Shown here one piece after another: positions 47,520-55,715 of a DNA stretch of 64,000 bases (position 1 is its first letter; every line of letters begins with the position of its first letter). The notes beneath the pieces were generated by a model. The model had not been told where the DNA came from. It searched no databases and saw only the letters and a program-made list of their open reading frames with translations. Position numbers and translations under genes: made by a program. This stretch comes from Albidovulum sp. (GTDB taxonomy: Bacteria > Pseudomonadota > Alphaproteobacteria > Rhodobacterales > Rhodobacteraceae), in NCBI GenBank assembly GCA_020637635.1, contig JACKKB010000011.1:1-64000 (forward strand). Reading direction: 5' to 3'.

Positions 47520-48908
47520 ATGAACCCGATCTCACGTGCCGGCGGAACGGCAACGGCGAGCCTTGTGCTGGGCGCGGCGCTACTGCTTCCGACCTCGGCC
47601 GCGGCCTTCAGCGGCGCCTTCATCCAGCAGCACCCGCTCGGCAACTGCCGGGTCTGGACCAACCTCGATACCTCCGTGGCGCCCGATCAGGGTGCGCTCG
47701 TCGAGTTAGAGAAGCTCTCGGGCGGCTCGACCATGGCGGGCGGCAGCTATTTCGTTCCCGGGACCGTCGGGCCCACGGCGTTCGCGCCGGTTACCGCGGC
47801 GGCGATCCAGGCCTGTGGCTTGCAGAACGTGACGATCCTGTCGGCCGACGGCGCGCAGGGGACCTTCGCCACGGACGGCTATATCGGTGTGCGGTTCCGC
47901 GCAACCGACCCGGCCGACCACATGACCTACGACTATGAATTCGCGCTCTCCGGGGTGGTGGCAACCACCGTGGTGGCGACCAAGGTTCTCCATGCCGGGC
48001 CGACGACAGGGCCGGCGACGCCGACGCAGCAGCTCATCGGCTCGGCGCAGCAGGCGCGGATGAACCAGCTCGCGACCAACCAGCCCGATCTCATCGGACT
48101 TCTCGATCCGCGCGGGCCGCAGGTGACGATGTCGGCCAACGAGGGCCTCGGGCAGATGGATCTGTCCGCGACCGCCGGGCCGCTCTGGGGCCGTGTTGCG
48201 GGCGGCTGGGCGCGGGCCGGCAGCGCGCGCAGCGACTATGTGCTCGGCACGCTCGGCACCCATTACCGGTTTTCCGAGAACGCGATCCTCGGCGCGATGG
48301 TCGAGTTCGACCATTTCGGCCAGGACGACGGTGCCGCATCCATGACCGGGACCGGCTGGCTGGCCGGACCCTATGCCGTGGCCCGCATTCCCGGAAAGGA
48401 ACTGACGTTCGAGGCAATGGCGCTCTGGGGCCGCACGGACAACCGGGTCTCGCCCGACGGCAGCTATGCCGACAGCGTCGACGGCCAGCGGAGCTTCGCG
48501 CAGATCAAGGTCGCGACGCGTTTCGACTACGGGCAGGTTGTGGTCCGTCCACGGCTTGCGCTGCGTCACATGAGCGAGGGCACGGAGGCCTATACCGATG
48601 CCCTGTCGCTCGCTGTTGCCGGGGTGCGCAGCGCCGAGAGCCAGGCCCAGGCGGGCCTCGCCTTCGAGCGGACCTTCGAGACCACGGCCGGGGCGCTCAC
48701 CCTCACGGGTGCGCTGGACGGCATCTGGACCGATACGACGACTGGCCCTGTCTCGGCCTATGAGGACGGGCGCGGGCGGCTCTCGCTCGGCATGCGCTAC
48801 GACCTCGGGCAGCACGGCAATCTCGGCTTGTCGGCCTATCTCGACGGGCTCGGCCAGGACGGCTACGAGGCGCGCGGCGCCGCGATTGACTACGGGCTCA
48901 GGTTCTGA
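47520..48908 (+). CDS. Autotransporter-type outer-membrane beta-barrel protein
   Basis: 462 residues. The signal peptide is at 1-33 (TATASLVLGAALLLPTSAAA). Residues about 34-190 form a beta-rich N-terminal part with two cysteines (LGNCRVW, IQACGLQNV). A C-terminal barrel of roughly 265 residues follows (WGRVAGGWARAGSARSDYVL, then EDGRGRLSLGMRYDLGQHGN) ending in ARGAAIDYGLRF with the final Phe typical of outer-membrane proteins. The passenger is much smaller than in classical autotransporters. Its last 19 bases overlap the end of the convergent trmB. Confidence 0.85.
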   Translation: MNPISRAGGTATASLVLGAALLLPTSAAAFSGAFIQQHPLGNCRVWTNLDTSVAPDQGALVELEKLSGGSTMAGGSYFVPGTVGPTAFAPVTAAAIQACGLQNVTILSADGAQGTFATDGYIGVRFRATDPADHMTYDYEFALSGVVATTVVATKVLHAGPTTGPATPTQQLIGSAQQARMNQLATNQPDLIGLLDPRGPQVTMSANEGLGQMDLSATAGPLWGRVAGGWARAGSARSDYVLGTLGTHYRFSENAILGAMVEFDHFGQDDGAASMTGTGWLAGPYAVARIPGKELTFEAMALWGRTDNRVSPDGSYADSVDGQRSFAQIKVATRFDYGQVVVRPRLALRHMSEGTEAYTDALSLAVAGVRSAESQAQAGLAFERTFETTAGALTLTGALDGIWTDTTTGPVSAYEDGRGRLSLGMRYDLGQHGNLGLSAYLDGLGQDGYEARGAAIDYGLRF

Positions 48909-49624
48909 GCCGGCGCTCGACCGGCATTGCGGCGGAAAGTCAGGTAGTGGGGGATCCGGCCCTCGCGGAGCGCCTTCTGTTCATAGCGCGTCGGGATCCA
49001 GTCTTCCCATGGCACCGGGCCGTCGCCCGTCTTGGTGAAGCCAGCCGGGGGCGTTTCGATCCGGGTCTGGCGCACATAGTCGGGAATGTCGGTCGCGACA
49101 CGGAACTCGGCGCCGGGTTCCAGAATGCGGGCCAGCGGCACCAGGTGCCCGGCGGTCACGAAGCGGCGGCGGTGGTGGCGCCGCTTGGGCCAGGGATCCG
49201 GATAGTTGAGGAAGGCGCGGGCGATGCTTGCCGGGGGCAGCACCTCCATCAGGTCGCGCACGTCGCCCGGATGGACGACAAGGTTCGTCACCCCGGCGGC
49301 GCGGATCTTGCCGAGCAGCATCGCGACGCCGTTGATGAAGGGTTCGCAGCCGATGAGGCCGACCCCGGGATGGCGGGCGGCCATGTGAACGAGGTGCTCG
49401 CCGCCGCCAAAGCCGATCTCGAGCCAGAGCGGGCGATCGTCACCGAAGAACGCGCCCGGGTCGAGCAGCCTGCGTTCGGGGTTTTCGGCGCGTGAGACAC
49501 CGGCGGGGCGGAGTGCGCCCAGATCCTCGGCCAGATAGGCCTTCTGGCTCGGCCGCATGGTCTTGCCGTGGATCCGGCCATAGAAGTTGCGCCGTTCCTC
49601 GGGGGCTGGCCTCTCGTCGGTCAT
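48890..49624 (-). CDS. trmB: tRNA (guanine-N7-)-methyltransferase
   Basis: 244 residues. It makes m7G46 in tRNA using SAM. The N-terminal RRNFYGRIHGKTMRPSQKAY is the alphaproteobacterial TrmB start. The SAM-binding loop is LWLEIGFGGGEHLVHMAARH, and the catalytic and tRNA-binding NYPDPWPKRRHHRRRF is diagnostic, followed by ATDIPDYVRQT and a TRYEQKALREGRIPHYLTFR tail. It lies at the end of the metK block. Start at ATG 49624; the open frame further upstream is not homologous. Confidence 0.96.
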   Translation of the reverse strand: MTDERPAPEERRNFYGRIHGKTMRPSQKAYLAEDLGALRPAGVSRAENPERRLLDPGAFFGDDRPLWLEIGFGGGEHLVHMAARHPGVGLIGCEPFINGVAMLLGKIRAAGVTNLVVHPGDVRDLMEVLPPASIARAFLNYPDPWPKRRHHRRRFVTAGHLVPLARILEPGAEFRVATDIPDYVRQTRIETPPAGFTKTGDGPVPWEDWIPTRYEQKALREGRIPHYLTFRRNAGRAPAQNLSP

Positions 49625-49655
49625 GTCGTCTCCGGCCGTTCGCAGGCGCGCGGGG

Positions 49656-50327
49656 TCATTCGCGCAGCACGCCGGCCTTCTCGAGGTCGGCCCGCGGCGG
49701 GTACCACATCGTGTCGCGCGGCGCATGCATCTCGATGGCAAAACCCGGATCCACACCGCGCCGCACGTCATAGGCGAGGTCCTCGTAGACCTCGCCCTGG
49801 GTATCCTTGTAGATCCAGGAGCCGAACTCGAACGGCGTGTCCCAGTTCTCGGTCTCGCGGTTGCGTTCGTAGTAGCCCTCGACATCGCTGGCTGCCCACC
49901 AGCGCGAATGCAGCCCGAGCTTGGAGCCGCGTGTCATTCTGCGCCCGGCACCGCCGAGAAAGATGCGCACGCAGGAGCTGCTGCATTCGCCGTCGATCTC
50001 GGTATCAAGCTCGTAGTCGGTGACGATCCGCGCCATTTCCTCGGCCGCCCAGATACTGCCGCCACCGCTGTTGAGGCGCAGCGTCTCGAGAGCGGAGTTC
50101 GCGGCGAGGAGAGCGCGCAGGCTGTCAACATCACCCGCATCGATCTCGGCATCTTCCCCGCCGGATTCGGTGTCGTAGACTAGCACCGTGGCCTCGATGC
50201 GGAACCGCGGGTTCGCGTCCGGCTCGTCGGCGCCGAGCGCCGAAGTGGCAAGATGGGCGAGGATCAGGGGGATCGCGATCATGCGCGGAAGCCGACCTCT
50301 CGTTGCGGAACGCACTGGCAGGGTCAC
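49656..50327 (-). CDS. Periplasmic ClpP-like protein of the COG3904 type
   Basis: About 223 residues. Signal peptide: RMIAIPLILAHLATSALGAD after a basic stretch when read from GTG 50327; ATG 50282 is an alternative that lacks the positive charges. The core LETLRLNSGGGSIWAAEEMA, DTEIDGECSSSCVRIFLGGA and GSKLGLHSRWWAA follows the pattern S-G-G ... C-x-S-x-C ... G-x-H of COG3904 proteins, which share the ClpP/crotonase fold. The Ser in CSSSC and the His in GLHS may form a catalytic pair. Function is unknown. It begins 4 bases after metK. Confidence 0.75.
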   Translation of the reverse strand: MTLPVRSATRGRLPRMIAIPLILAHLATSALGADEPDANPRFRIEATVLVYDTESGGEDAEIDAGDVDSLRALLAANSALETLRLNSGGGSIWAAEEMARIVTDYELDTEIDGECSSSCVRIFLGGAGRRMTRGSKLGLHSRWWAASDVEGYYERNRETENWDTPFEFGSWIYKDTQGEVYEDLAYDVRRGVDPGFAIEMHAPRDTMWYPPRADLEKAGVLRE

Positions 50328-50331
50328 GGCC

Positions 50332-51498
50332 CTAGACGACCCCCAGCAGGGCGTCGACGAGGTCGGTCCTCTCCCAGGAGAACCCGCCGTCTGCCTCGGG
50401 CGCGCGGCCGAAATGGCCGTAGGCGGCGGTGCGCTGGAAGATCGGCCGGTTGAGCCCGAGCGCGCTGCGGATGCCGCGCGGCGTGAGATCCATCACCTTG
50501 CCCACCGCGGCCTCGATCGCGGCCTCGTCGGCCTTGCCGGTGCCGTGGGTATCGACATAGATCGACAGCGGGCGCGCGACACCGATGGCGTAGGAGAGCT
50601 GCAGCGTGCAGCGCCTGGCGAGCCCGGCCGCGACCACGTTCTTGGCGAGATAGCGCGCGGCATAGGCGGCTGAGCGGTCGACCTTGGTCGGGTCCTTGCC
50701 GGAAAACGCACCGCCGCCATGCGGGGCGGCGCCGCCATAGGTATCGACGATGATCTTGCGGCCAGTGAGACCCGCGTCGCCATCCGGGCCGCCGATCACG
50801 AACTTGCCGGTCGGGTTCACGTGCCAGTCGGTGTCCGCGGTCAGCCAGCCCTCGGGCAGGACATCGCGGATGTAGGGTTCGACGATGGCACGGACGTCGG
50901 ACGAGCTCAGCGCGGGGTCGAGATGCTGGGTCGAGAGCACCAGCGAGGTGACCGCGACCGGCTTGCCGCCTTCGTAGCGGATCGACAGCTGCGACTTGGC
51001 GTCGGGGCCGAGCTTCGGTTCGGTGCCGTTCTTGCGCACCTCGGCCAGCCGGCGCAGGATCGCATGGGCGTAGAGGATCGGTGCCGGCATCAGCTCCGGC
51101 GTCTCGTCGACGGCATAGCCGAACATGATGCCCTGGTCGCCCGCGCCCTCGTCCTTGTTGCCGCTCGCATCGACACCCTGGGCGATGTCGGCCGACTGGG
51201 CATGGAGGTAGCTGTCGACCTTGAGGTTGGCCCAGTGGAACCCGTCCTGTTCGTAGCCGATGTCGCGCACGCATTCGCGGGCGATCTCCTCGACGCTGCC
51301 GATGACGGAACCGGGCCCGCGCACCTCGCCGCCGATGACGACGCGATCGGTGGTGGCGAAGGTCTCGCAGGCGACGCGGGAATAGGGATCCTCGGCCAGG
51401 AAGGCATCGAGAACCGCATCCGAAATGCGGTCGCAGACCTTGTCCGGGTGCCCCTCAGCGACGCTTTCGGAGGTGAAGATGTAGTTCTGTCTGGACAT
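50332..51498 (-). CDS. metK: S-adenosylmethionine synthase
   Basis: 388 residues. It makes SAM from methionine and ATP. It begins MSRQNYIFTSESVAEGHPDK with VCDRISDAVLDAFL, GAGDQGIMFGYAVDETPELM, the glycine-rich GGAAPHGGGAFSGKDPTKVD active-site loop and KNVVAAGLARRCTLQLSYAI. The ATG at 51498 lies directly behind a SAM/SAH riboswitch-like leader whose 3' strand contains the ribosome-binding site, so translation should fall when SAM or SAH is abundant. Confidence 0.97.
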   Translation of the reverse strand: MSRQNYIFTSESVAEGHPDKVCDRISDAVLDAFLAEDPYSRVACETFATTDRVVIGGEVRGPGSVIGSVEEIARECVRDIGYEQDGFHWANLKVDSYLHAQSADIAQGVDASGNKDEGAGDQGIMFGYAVDETPELMPAPILYAHAILRRLAEVRKNGTEPKLGPDAKSQLSIRYEGGKPVAVTSLVLSTQHLDPALSSSDVRAIVEPYIRDVLPEGWLTADTDWHVNPTGKFVIGGPDGDAGLTGRKIIVDTYGGAAPHGGGAFSGKDPTKVDRSAAYAARYLAKNVVAAGLARRCTLQLSYAIGVARPLSIYVDTHGTGKADEAAIEAAVGKVMDLTPRGIRSALGLNRPIFQRTAAYGHFGRAPEADGGFSWERTDLVDALLGVV

Positions 51499-51500
51499 GA

Positions 51501-51550
51501 AAGTGCTCCATTGGGCAATCCCCGCCACGCCAGGAAGCCGTTGTGGCGGT
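51501..51550 (-). ncRNA. SAM/SAH riboswitch in the metK leader
   Basis: On the minus strand the leader reads ACCGCCACAACGGCTTCCTG, then GCGTGGCGGGGATTGCCCAA and TGGAGCACTT just before the metK ATG. The stem CCGCCAC/GTGGCGG, the ACGGCTTCCTG loop and the ATTG...TGGAGCAC 3' segment match, from memory, the consensus of the SAM/SAH class (RF01727) known from Rhodobacterales metK leaders. Pairing of GCTTCC with GGAGC would form the pseudoknot and hide the Shine-Dalgarno sequence. Confidence 0.85.
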
Positions 51551-51584
51551 TCGACCGCTGCGATAGCGGCTCGGCGCCGGGTGG

Positions 51585-53114
51585 TCAATGCGATAGTCGG
51601 CGCCGCCCGAGCGCGAGGGTCAATAGCCCCGCCACCAGAAAGATTGTTGTCGGAACATCGCCGGTGCGGCTGTAGAGCGTCGCGGGCAGGGCGGGCGGCA
51701 CCTCGGCGTCGATGATCCCTTCGGTGTCGAGCGGCAGCGATTGCAGCACCCGGCCATGGGCATCGATCACCGCGCTCACGCCGGTATTGGCGACGCGCAG
51801 GAGCGGCAAGCCCTGTTCGACCGCGCGCAGGCGGGTCTGGGCAAGGTGTTGGTAGGGGCCGGAAAGCTTGCCGAACCAGGCGTCGTTGGTGACCTGCAGG
51901 AGCCAATCGGCGCGCGCCGGCGCGGCGTTCAGATCCTGCGGAAAGATCGCCTCGTAGCAGATGAGCGGCAGCACCTGCCCGGCCCGCCCGAGATCGAGAA
52001 GCCGCGCCCCCGGCCCGGGCGTGTAGCCAAACCCCGCCTGTGCGGCGAAAGCGCCGATGCCGAAGCGGGCGAGGAGATCGCCGAGCGGCATGTATTCGCC
52101 GAAGGGGGCTAGGTGATACTTGTCGTAGATCCGGAGGATCCTGCCGGTGCCGTCGGTCGCGACAAGGCTGTTGAAATAGCGGTTGCCATCACGCCGCTGG
52201 ATGCCGGCGACAAGCGGCACGCCGCCAGAGGCGCGGGCGATGTCCTCGAAGAGCGGACCGGTGTCCTCGAGCAGGTAGGGGATCGCGGTCTCCGGCCAGA
52301 CGACGAGGTCGAGCGGCTTCGCGGCGGGCCGGGCGGTCAGGTCGAAAAGCCTTCCGAGGAAGACCTGCCGCATGTCGCCCTGCCATTTCTGGTCCTGCGC
52401 CGCATTGGGCTGAACGAGCCGGACATGGATAGCCGGGTCGCGCGGCGCCGCGGGGGCGGCCATGCGCAGGGTGCCGCCGGTCCAGACCGCTGCGAGAAGG
52501 GCCGCGCCAAGTGCCGCCAGCAGGAGCCGTGGCCCTGTGCGGGTCGCGCAGGCGGGCAGGGCAGCGCTGAGCGTGGTCAGCGCGCAAAGACCGGCCGGCC
52601 CGACGTAAGCCGCCGCCTCCATCACCGGCGTGCCGATCCAGATATGGCCCGTGAGGTTCCAGGGAAAGCCGGTGAAGACATAGCTGCGGACCAGATCGGC
52701 GGCGGCGAGGCCGAAGGCGAGACCTGCCACGCGTGCCGCCCGCCCGCTGCCGGCGACGAGCGCGAGCGCGCCGCCGAGGGTCCAGAACGCCCCCATGCCG
52801 AGCGCCATCAGCACCAGCGCGAAGGGTGCCATCCAGCCGTAGCGGGGGGCATCGACCAGAAACGGCTCGACGATCCAGAAGAGGCCGGCAGCGCCGTAGC
52901 CGGTTCCGGCGGCGGCCGAGAGCCAGAGCAGCCTCGCGCGGCCGGGGGTCCGCGCGACAAGAAGAAAGAAGCCCGCCAGTGCCGCCACGGCCAGCCACCA
53001 GAGCGCGAAGGGCGCCTGGCCGAGTGCCACGAGGGCACCGAATGCCGCGGCGAGCGACACCTGTCGGACGGCATGACGCGGGCGCGCTGAGGTGCCGTCG
53101 GCGCCGGCCGGCAT
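51585..53114 (-). CDS. lnt: Apolipoprotein N-acyltransferase
   Basis: 509 residues, inner membrane. Six to seven N-terminal TM helices precede a nitrilase-type periplasmic domain with the catalytic triad: Glu in DLVVWPETAIPYLLED, Lys in RIYDKYHLAPFGEYMPLGDL, Cys in VLPLICYEAIFPQDL. WLLQVTNDAWFGKLSGPYQH is also typical. It adds the third acyl chain to lipoproteins. A last TM helix and a basic tail end the protein. The corC stop precedes the start by 2 bases. Confidence 0.95.
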   Translation of the reverse strand: MPAGADGTSARPRHAVRQVSLAAAFGALVALGQAPFALWWLAVAALAGFFLLVARTPGRARLLWLSAAAGTGYGAAGLFWIVEPFLVDAPRYGWMAPFALVLMALGMGAFWTLGGALALVAGSGRAARVAGLAFGLAAADLVRSYVFTGFPWNLTGHIWIGTPVMEAAAYVGPAGLCALTTLSAALPACATRTGPRLLLAALGAALLAAVWTGGTLRMAAPAAPRDPAIHVRLVQPNAAQDQKWQGDMRQVFLGRLFDLTARPAAKPLDLVVWPETAIPYLLEDTGPLFEDIARASGGVPLVAGIQRRDGNRYFNSLVATDGTGRILRIYDKYHLAPFGEYMPLGDLLARFGIGAFAAQAGFGYTPGPGARLLDLGRAGQVLPLICYEAIFPQDLNAAPARADWLLQVTNDAWFGKLSGPYQHLAQTRLRAVEQGLPLLRVANTGVSAVIDAHGRVLQSLPLDTEGIIDAEVPPALPATLYSRTGDVPTTIFLVAGLLTLALGRRRLSH

Positions 53115-53116
53115 CG

Positions 53117-54001
53117 TCAGGCCTTCGCGCCTGGCAGACGTACCCGGATGCGCTTGATGCGTCGGGGATCGGCGTCTACGACCTCGAACTCCACGCCCGA
53201 GGCATGCGGCACGACCTCGCCGCGGGCCGGAACCCGACCCACGCGCATGAAGACGAGCCCGCCGAGCGTGTCGACCTCCTGCTCTTCGTCGTCGTCGGCG
53301 AGTTTCATGCCGATCTCGGCCTCGAACTCCGCGAGCGGCGCGCGCGACTGGACGATGTACTGGCCTGGTTTTTCCTCGCGCCAGAGCGCGTCCTCGGAGG
53401 TGTCGTGTTCGTCCTCGATCTGGCCGATCACGGTCTCGATCAAATCCTCAATGGTGACGAGCCCATCGACGCCGCCATATTCGTCGATGACTAGCGCCAT
53501 GTGGATGCGTTCGGACTGCATCTTCTGCAGCAGGACGCCGATCGGCATGGAGGGTGGCGCGTAAAGCAGCGGGCGCAGCATCTTGCGCAGGTTGTAGCGC
53601 GGCTTCGGATCCGAGAACGCCTGCTGCAGGGCGAGGTCCTTCAGGTGGATGAGGCCGAGCGGGTTGTCGAGCGTGCCCTTGAAGACCGGCAGCCGCGAAA
53701 ATCCGCTGTCGCGGAACTGGGTCACGAGGTCATCCAGCCTGGCGGTGACCGGAACCGCGACGATCTCTGCCTTGGGGATGGCCACGTCCTCGACCCGCAT
53801 GCGGCGCAGGTTGCCGATCCCGTGAGTTATAGTCGCGGGCACCGGGCTGCGCGCCGCGGTGCCGCCGTCTGCCGGCCCGATATCGCTGTCGCCAGGTGCG
53901 AAGGCATTGAAGATCCGGCCGAGAAAACCTCTCTGGCCGCTACTGTCCTCGGGGTCGGGCGCATCCTGCGCCATGCTAGACCCGTCTGTACTTTCGCCCA
54001 T
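53117..54001 (-). CDS. corC: CorC/HlyC-family protein with CBS pair
   Basis: 294 residues. An N-terminal disordered part, then RMRVEDVAIPKAEIVAVPVT, a CBS pair at about 75-190 (GFSRLPVFKGTLDNPLGLIH, HMALVIDEYGGVDGLVTIED) and a C-terminal CorC/HlyC FAD-like domain (VDTLGGLVFMRVGRVPARGE). It is often called magnesium/cobalt efflux protein CorC, although the role is not settled. AAGGACAA stands before the ATG. It is between ybeY and lnt, its usual place. Confidence 0.92.
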   Translation of the reverse strand: MGESTDGSSMAQDAPDPEDSSGQRGFLGRIFNAFAPGDSDIGPADGGTAARSPVPATITHGIGNLRRMRVEDVAIPKAEIVAVPVTARLDDLVTQFRDSGFSRLPVFKGTLDNPLGLIHLKDLALQQAFSDPKPRYNLRKMLRPLLYAPPSMPIGVLLQKMQSERIHMALVIDEYGGVDGLVTIEDLIETVIGQIEDEHDTSEDALWREEKPGQYIVQSRAPLAEFEAEIGMKLADDDEEQEVDTLGGLVFMRVGRVPARGEVVPHASGVEFEVVDADPRRIKRIRVRLPGAKA

Positions 54002-54040
54002 TTGTCCTTTCCGTATGCAGCCGGCCGAACGGCGGGCGGT

Positions 54041-54559
54041 TCACTCATATGGGTTCGCGATGCCGAGTTTGGCAAGTATGCGGATTTCGGTGGCTTCCAT
54101 CAACTCGGCATCCCTGTCGCGGATGTGATCGTAGCCCAGAAGATGCAACACGGCATGCACGATGAGATGCCTGACATGGTCAGTCATGGGCTTGGGCGCC
54201 TCTGCGGCCTCGCGCTCGCAGGTTTCCCAGGCGATGGCGATGTCGCCGAGTTCTTCCGGAAACTCGGTCGGGCCCGCAACCGGCGGCAGCGGCACCCCGC
54301 CGTCCTCTGCGGCGGCGCGTTCGACCGAAGGCCAGGAAAGCACGTTGGTCGGCTGCGGGCGGCCGCGGAAATCGGCATTCAGATCGGCGATGCGCGCATC
54401 GGTGCAGCCAAGCAGGCTGATCATGAAACCCTCGGCGGCAAGCCCGCGGTCGGCGAGCGCCGCGCGCGCCGCCTCTTCGGCCAGTTCGGCGAGACCGAAT
54501 GCGTGCCAGCGCGCATCCTCGGTCAGTGTCTCAAGCAGAGGCTCCATCGTCGCGGTCAT
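54041..54559 (-). CDS. ybeY: Endoribonuclease YbeY
   Basis: 172 residues. The zinc-binding signature H-x3-H-x5-H is in HLIVHAVLHLLGYDHIRDRD, with LNADFRGRPQPTNVLSWPS upstream. YbeY matures 16S rRNA and takes part in ribosome quality control. The start is either ATG 54559 or ATG 54547, both inside the end of phoH; the overlap implies co-translation. Confidence 0.94.
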   Translation of the reverse strand: MTATMEPLLETLTEDARWHAFGLAELAEEAARAALADRGLAAEGFMISLLGCTDARIADLNADFRGRPQPTNVLSWPSVERAAAEDGGVPLPPVAGPTEFPEELGDIAIAWETCEREAAEAPKPMTDHVRHLIVHAVLHLLGYDHIRDRDAELMEATEIRILAKLGIANPYE

Positions 54560-55550
54560 AGGCCTCGATGATGCGCGCCACAAGCGGGTGACGCACGACA
54601 TCCCTGGCGGTGAAGTAATTGAAGCTCACCCCCTTCACGCCGTCGAGGATCCGCTCCGCGTCGGTCAGGCCCGAGGCGGTGCCGCGCGGCAGGTCGATCT
54701 GGGTCCGGTCGCCGGTGACGACCATGCGGCTGCCCTCGCCGAGGCGGGTCAGGAACATCTTCATCTGCATCGTCGTGGCGTTCTGTGCCTCGTCGAGCAC
54801 GACGAAGGCGTTGGAGAGCGTGCGGCCGCGCATGAAGGCCAGGGGCGCGATCTCGATGCGCTTTTCCTCCATCAGCTTCTGCACCTGCTTGGCGGGCAGG
54901 AAATCGTTCAGCGCGTCGTAGAGCGGCTGCATGTAGGGATCGACCTTCTCCTTCATGTCGCCGGGCAGGAAGCCGAGCCTCTCGCCCGCCTCGACGGCGG
55001 GTCGGCTGAGGACGATCCTGTCGACATGGCCGCCGATCAGCATGGTCACGCCGACGGCGACGGCGAGATAGGTCTTGCCGGTGCCCGCCGGGCCGATGCC
55101 GAAGGCCAGTTCGTTCTGGAAGAGGTTCCTCACATACGCCTTCTGCGCCTCCGTCCGCGGCTCGATCTGCTTCTTGCGGGTGCGGATCTCGTAGTGGCCG
55201 GCGGTGAACATCTCGAGCTGATCGTCAAGGCTCGGGACCACGGCCCCGGCGGTGCCGCCGAGGCGGATGGCGGCGTCGATCTCGCCCGCGTCGATCTCGC
55301 GGCCGGCCTCGAGCCTGGCGTAGAGCGCGTGCAGGATGCCGGCCGCATGGCCGCGGGCTTCGGCGGTTCCGACGACGGCCAACTGGTTGCCGCGACGCAG
55401 GATATGGACCCCGAGCTTGTGTTCGATCTGCGCCAGATTGCGGTCGAACTCGCCACAGAGGCCTATGAGCAACCGGTTGTCGGAAAATTCCAGAAGAGTC
55501 TCGTGCAGGTCTCCGGGATGCGGCGGCGGGGTCAAGGCGCTGATGCCCAA
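54531..55550 (-). CDS. PhoH-like ATPase
   Basis: 339 residues, TTG start with AAGGAAG at good distance. The N-terminal part is KH-like (LLEFSDNRLLIGLCGEFDRN). The P-loop reads NELAFGIGPAGTGKTYLAVA, Walker B is AFVVLDEAQNATTMQMKMFL, and VVTGDRTQIDLPRGTASGL is the sensor. PhoH/YbeZ works with YbeY in RNA metabolism. Read from the same strand between miaB and ybeY as in most proteobacteria. Confidence 0.94.
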   Translation of the reverse strand: MGISALTPPPHPGDLHETLLEFSDNRLLIGLCGEFDRNLAQIEHKLGVHILRRGNQLAVVGTAEARGHAAGILHALYARLEAGREIDAGEIDAAIRLGGTAGAVVPSLDDQLEMFTAGHYEIRTRKKQIEPRTEAQKAYVRNLFQNELAFGIGPAGTGKTYLAVAVGVTMLIGGHVDRIVLSRPAVEAGERLGFLPGDMKEKVDPYMQPLYDALNDFLPAKQVQKLMEEKRIEIAPLAFMRGRTLSNAFVVLDEAQNATTMQMKMFLTRLGEGSRMVVTGDRTQIDLPRGTASGLTDAERILDGVKGVSFNYFTARDVVRHPLVARIIEAYDRDDGASA

Positions 55551-55715
55551 GCAGATCTTCCTTGTTCCAGATCAGGTTTGGAAATGGTGCCCGCCCCCGG
55601 AAACGAAAGCAAGTCCGCAGGGGCGCGCAAGGCTCGCATCGCCTCGATAGCGTGCGACTTCGTCAAATGCATGACCAATGCGCGCATTCCTGGCGCAATT
55701 GTGATGCGCGAAGGG

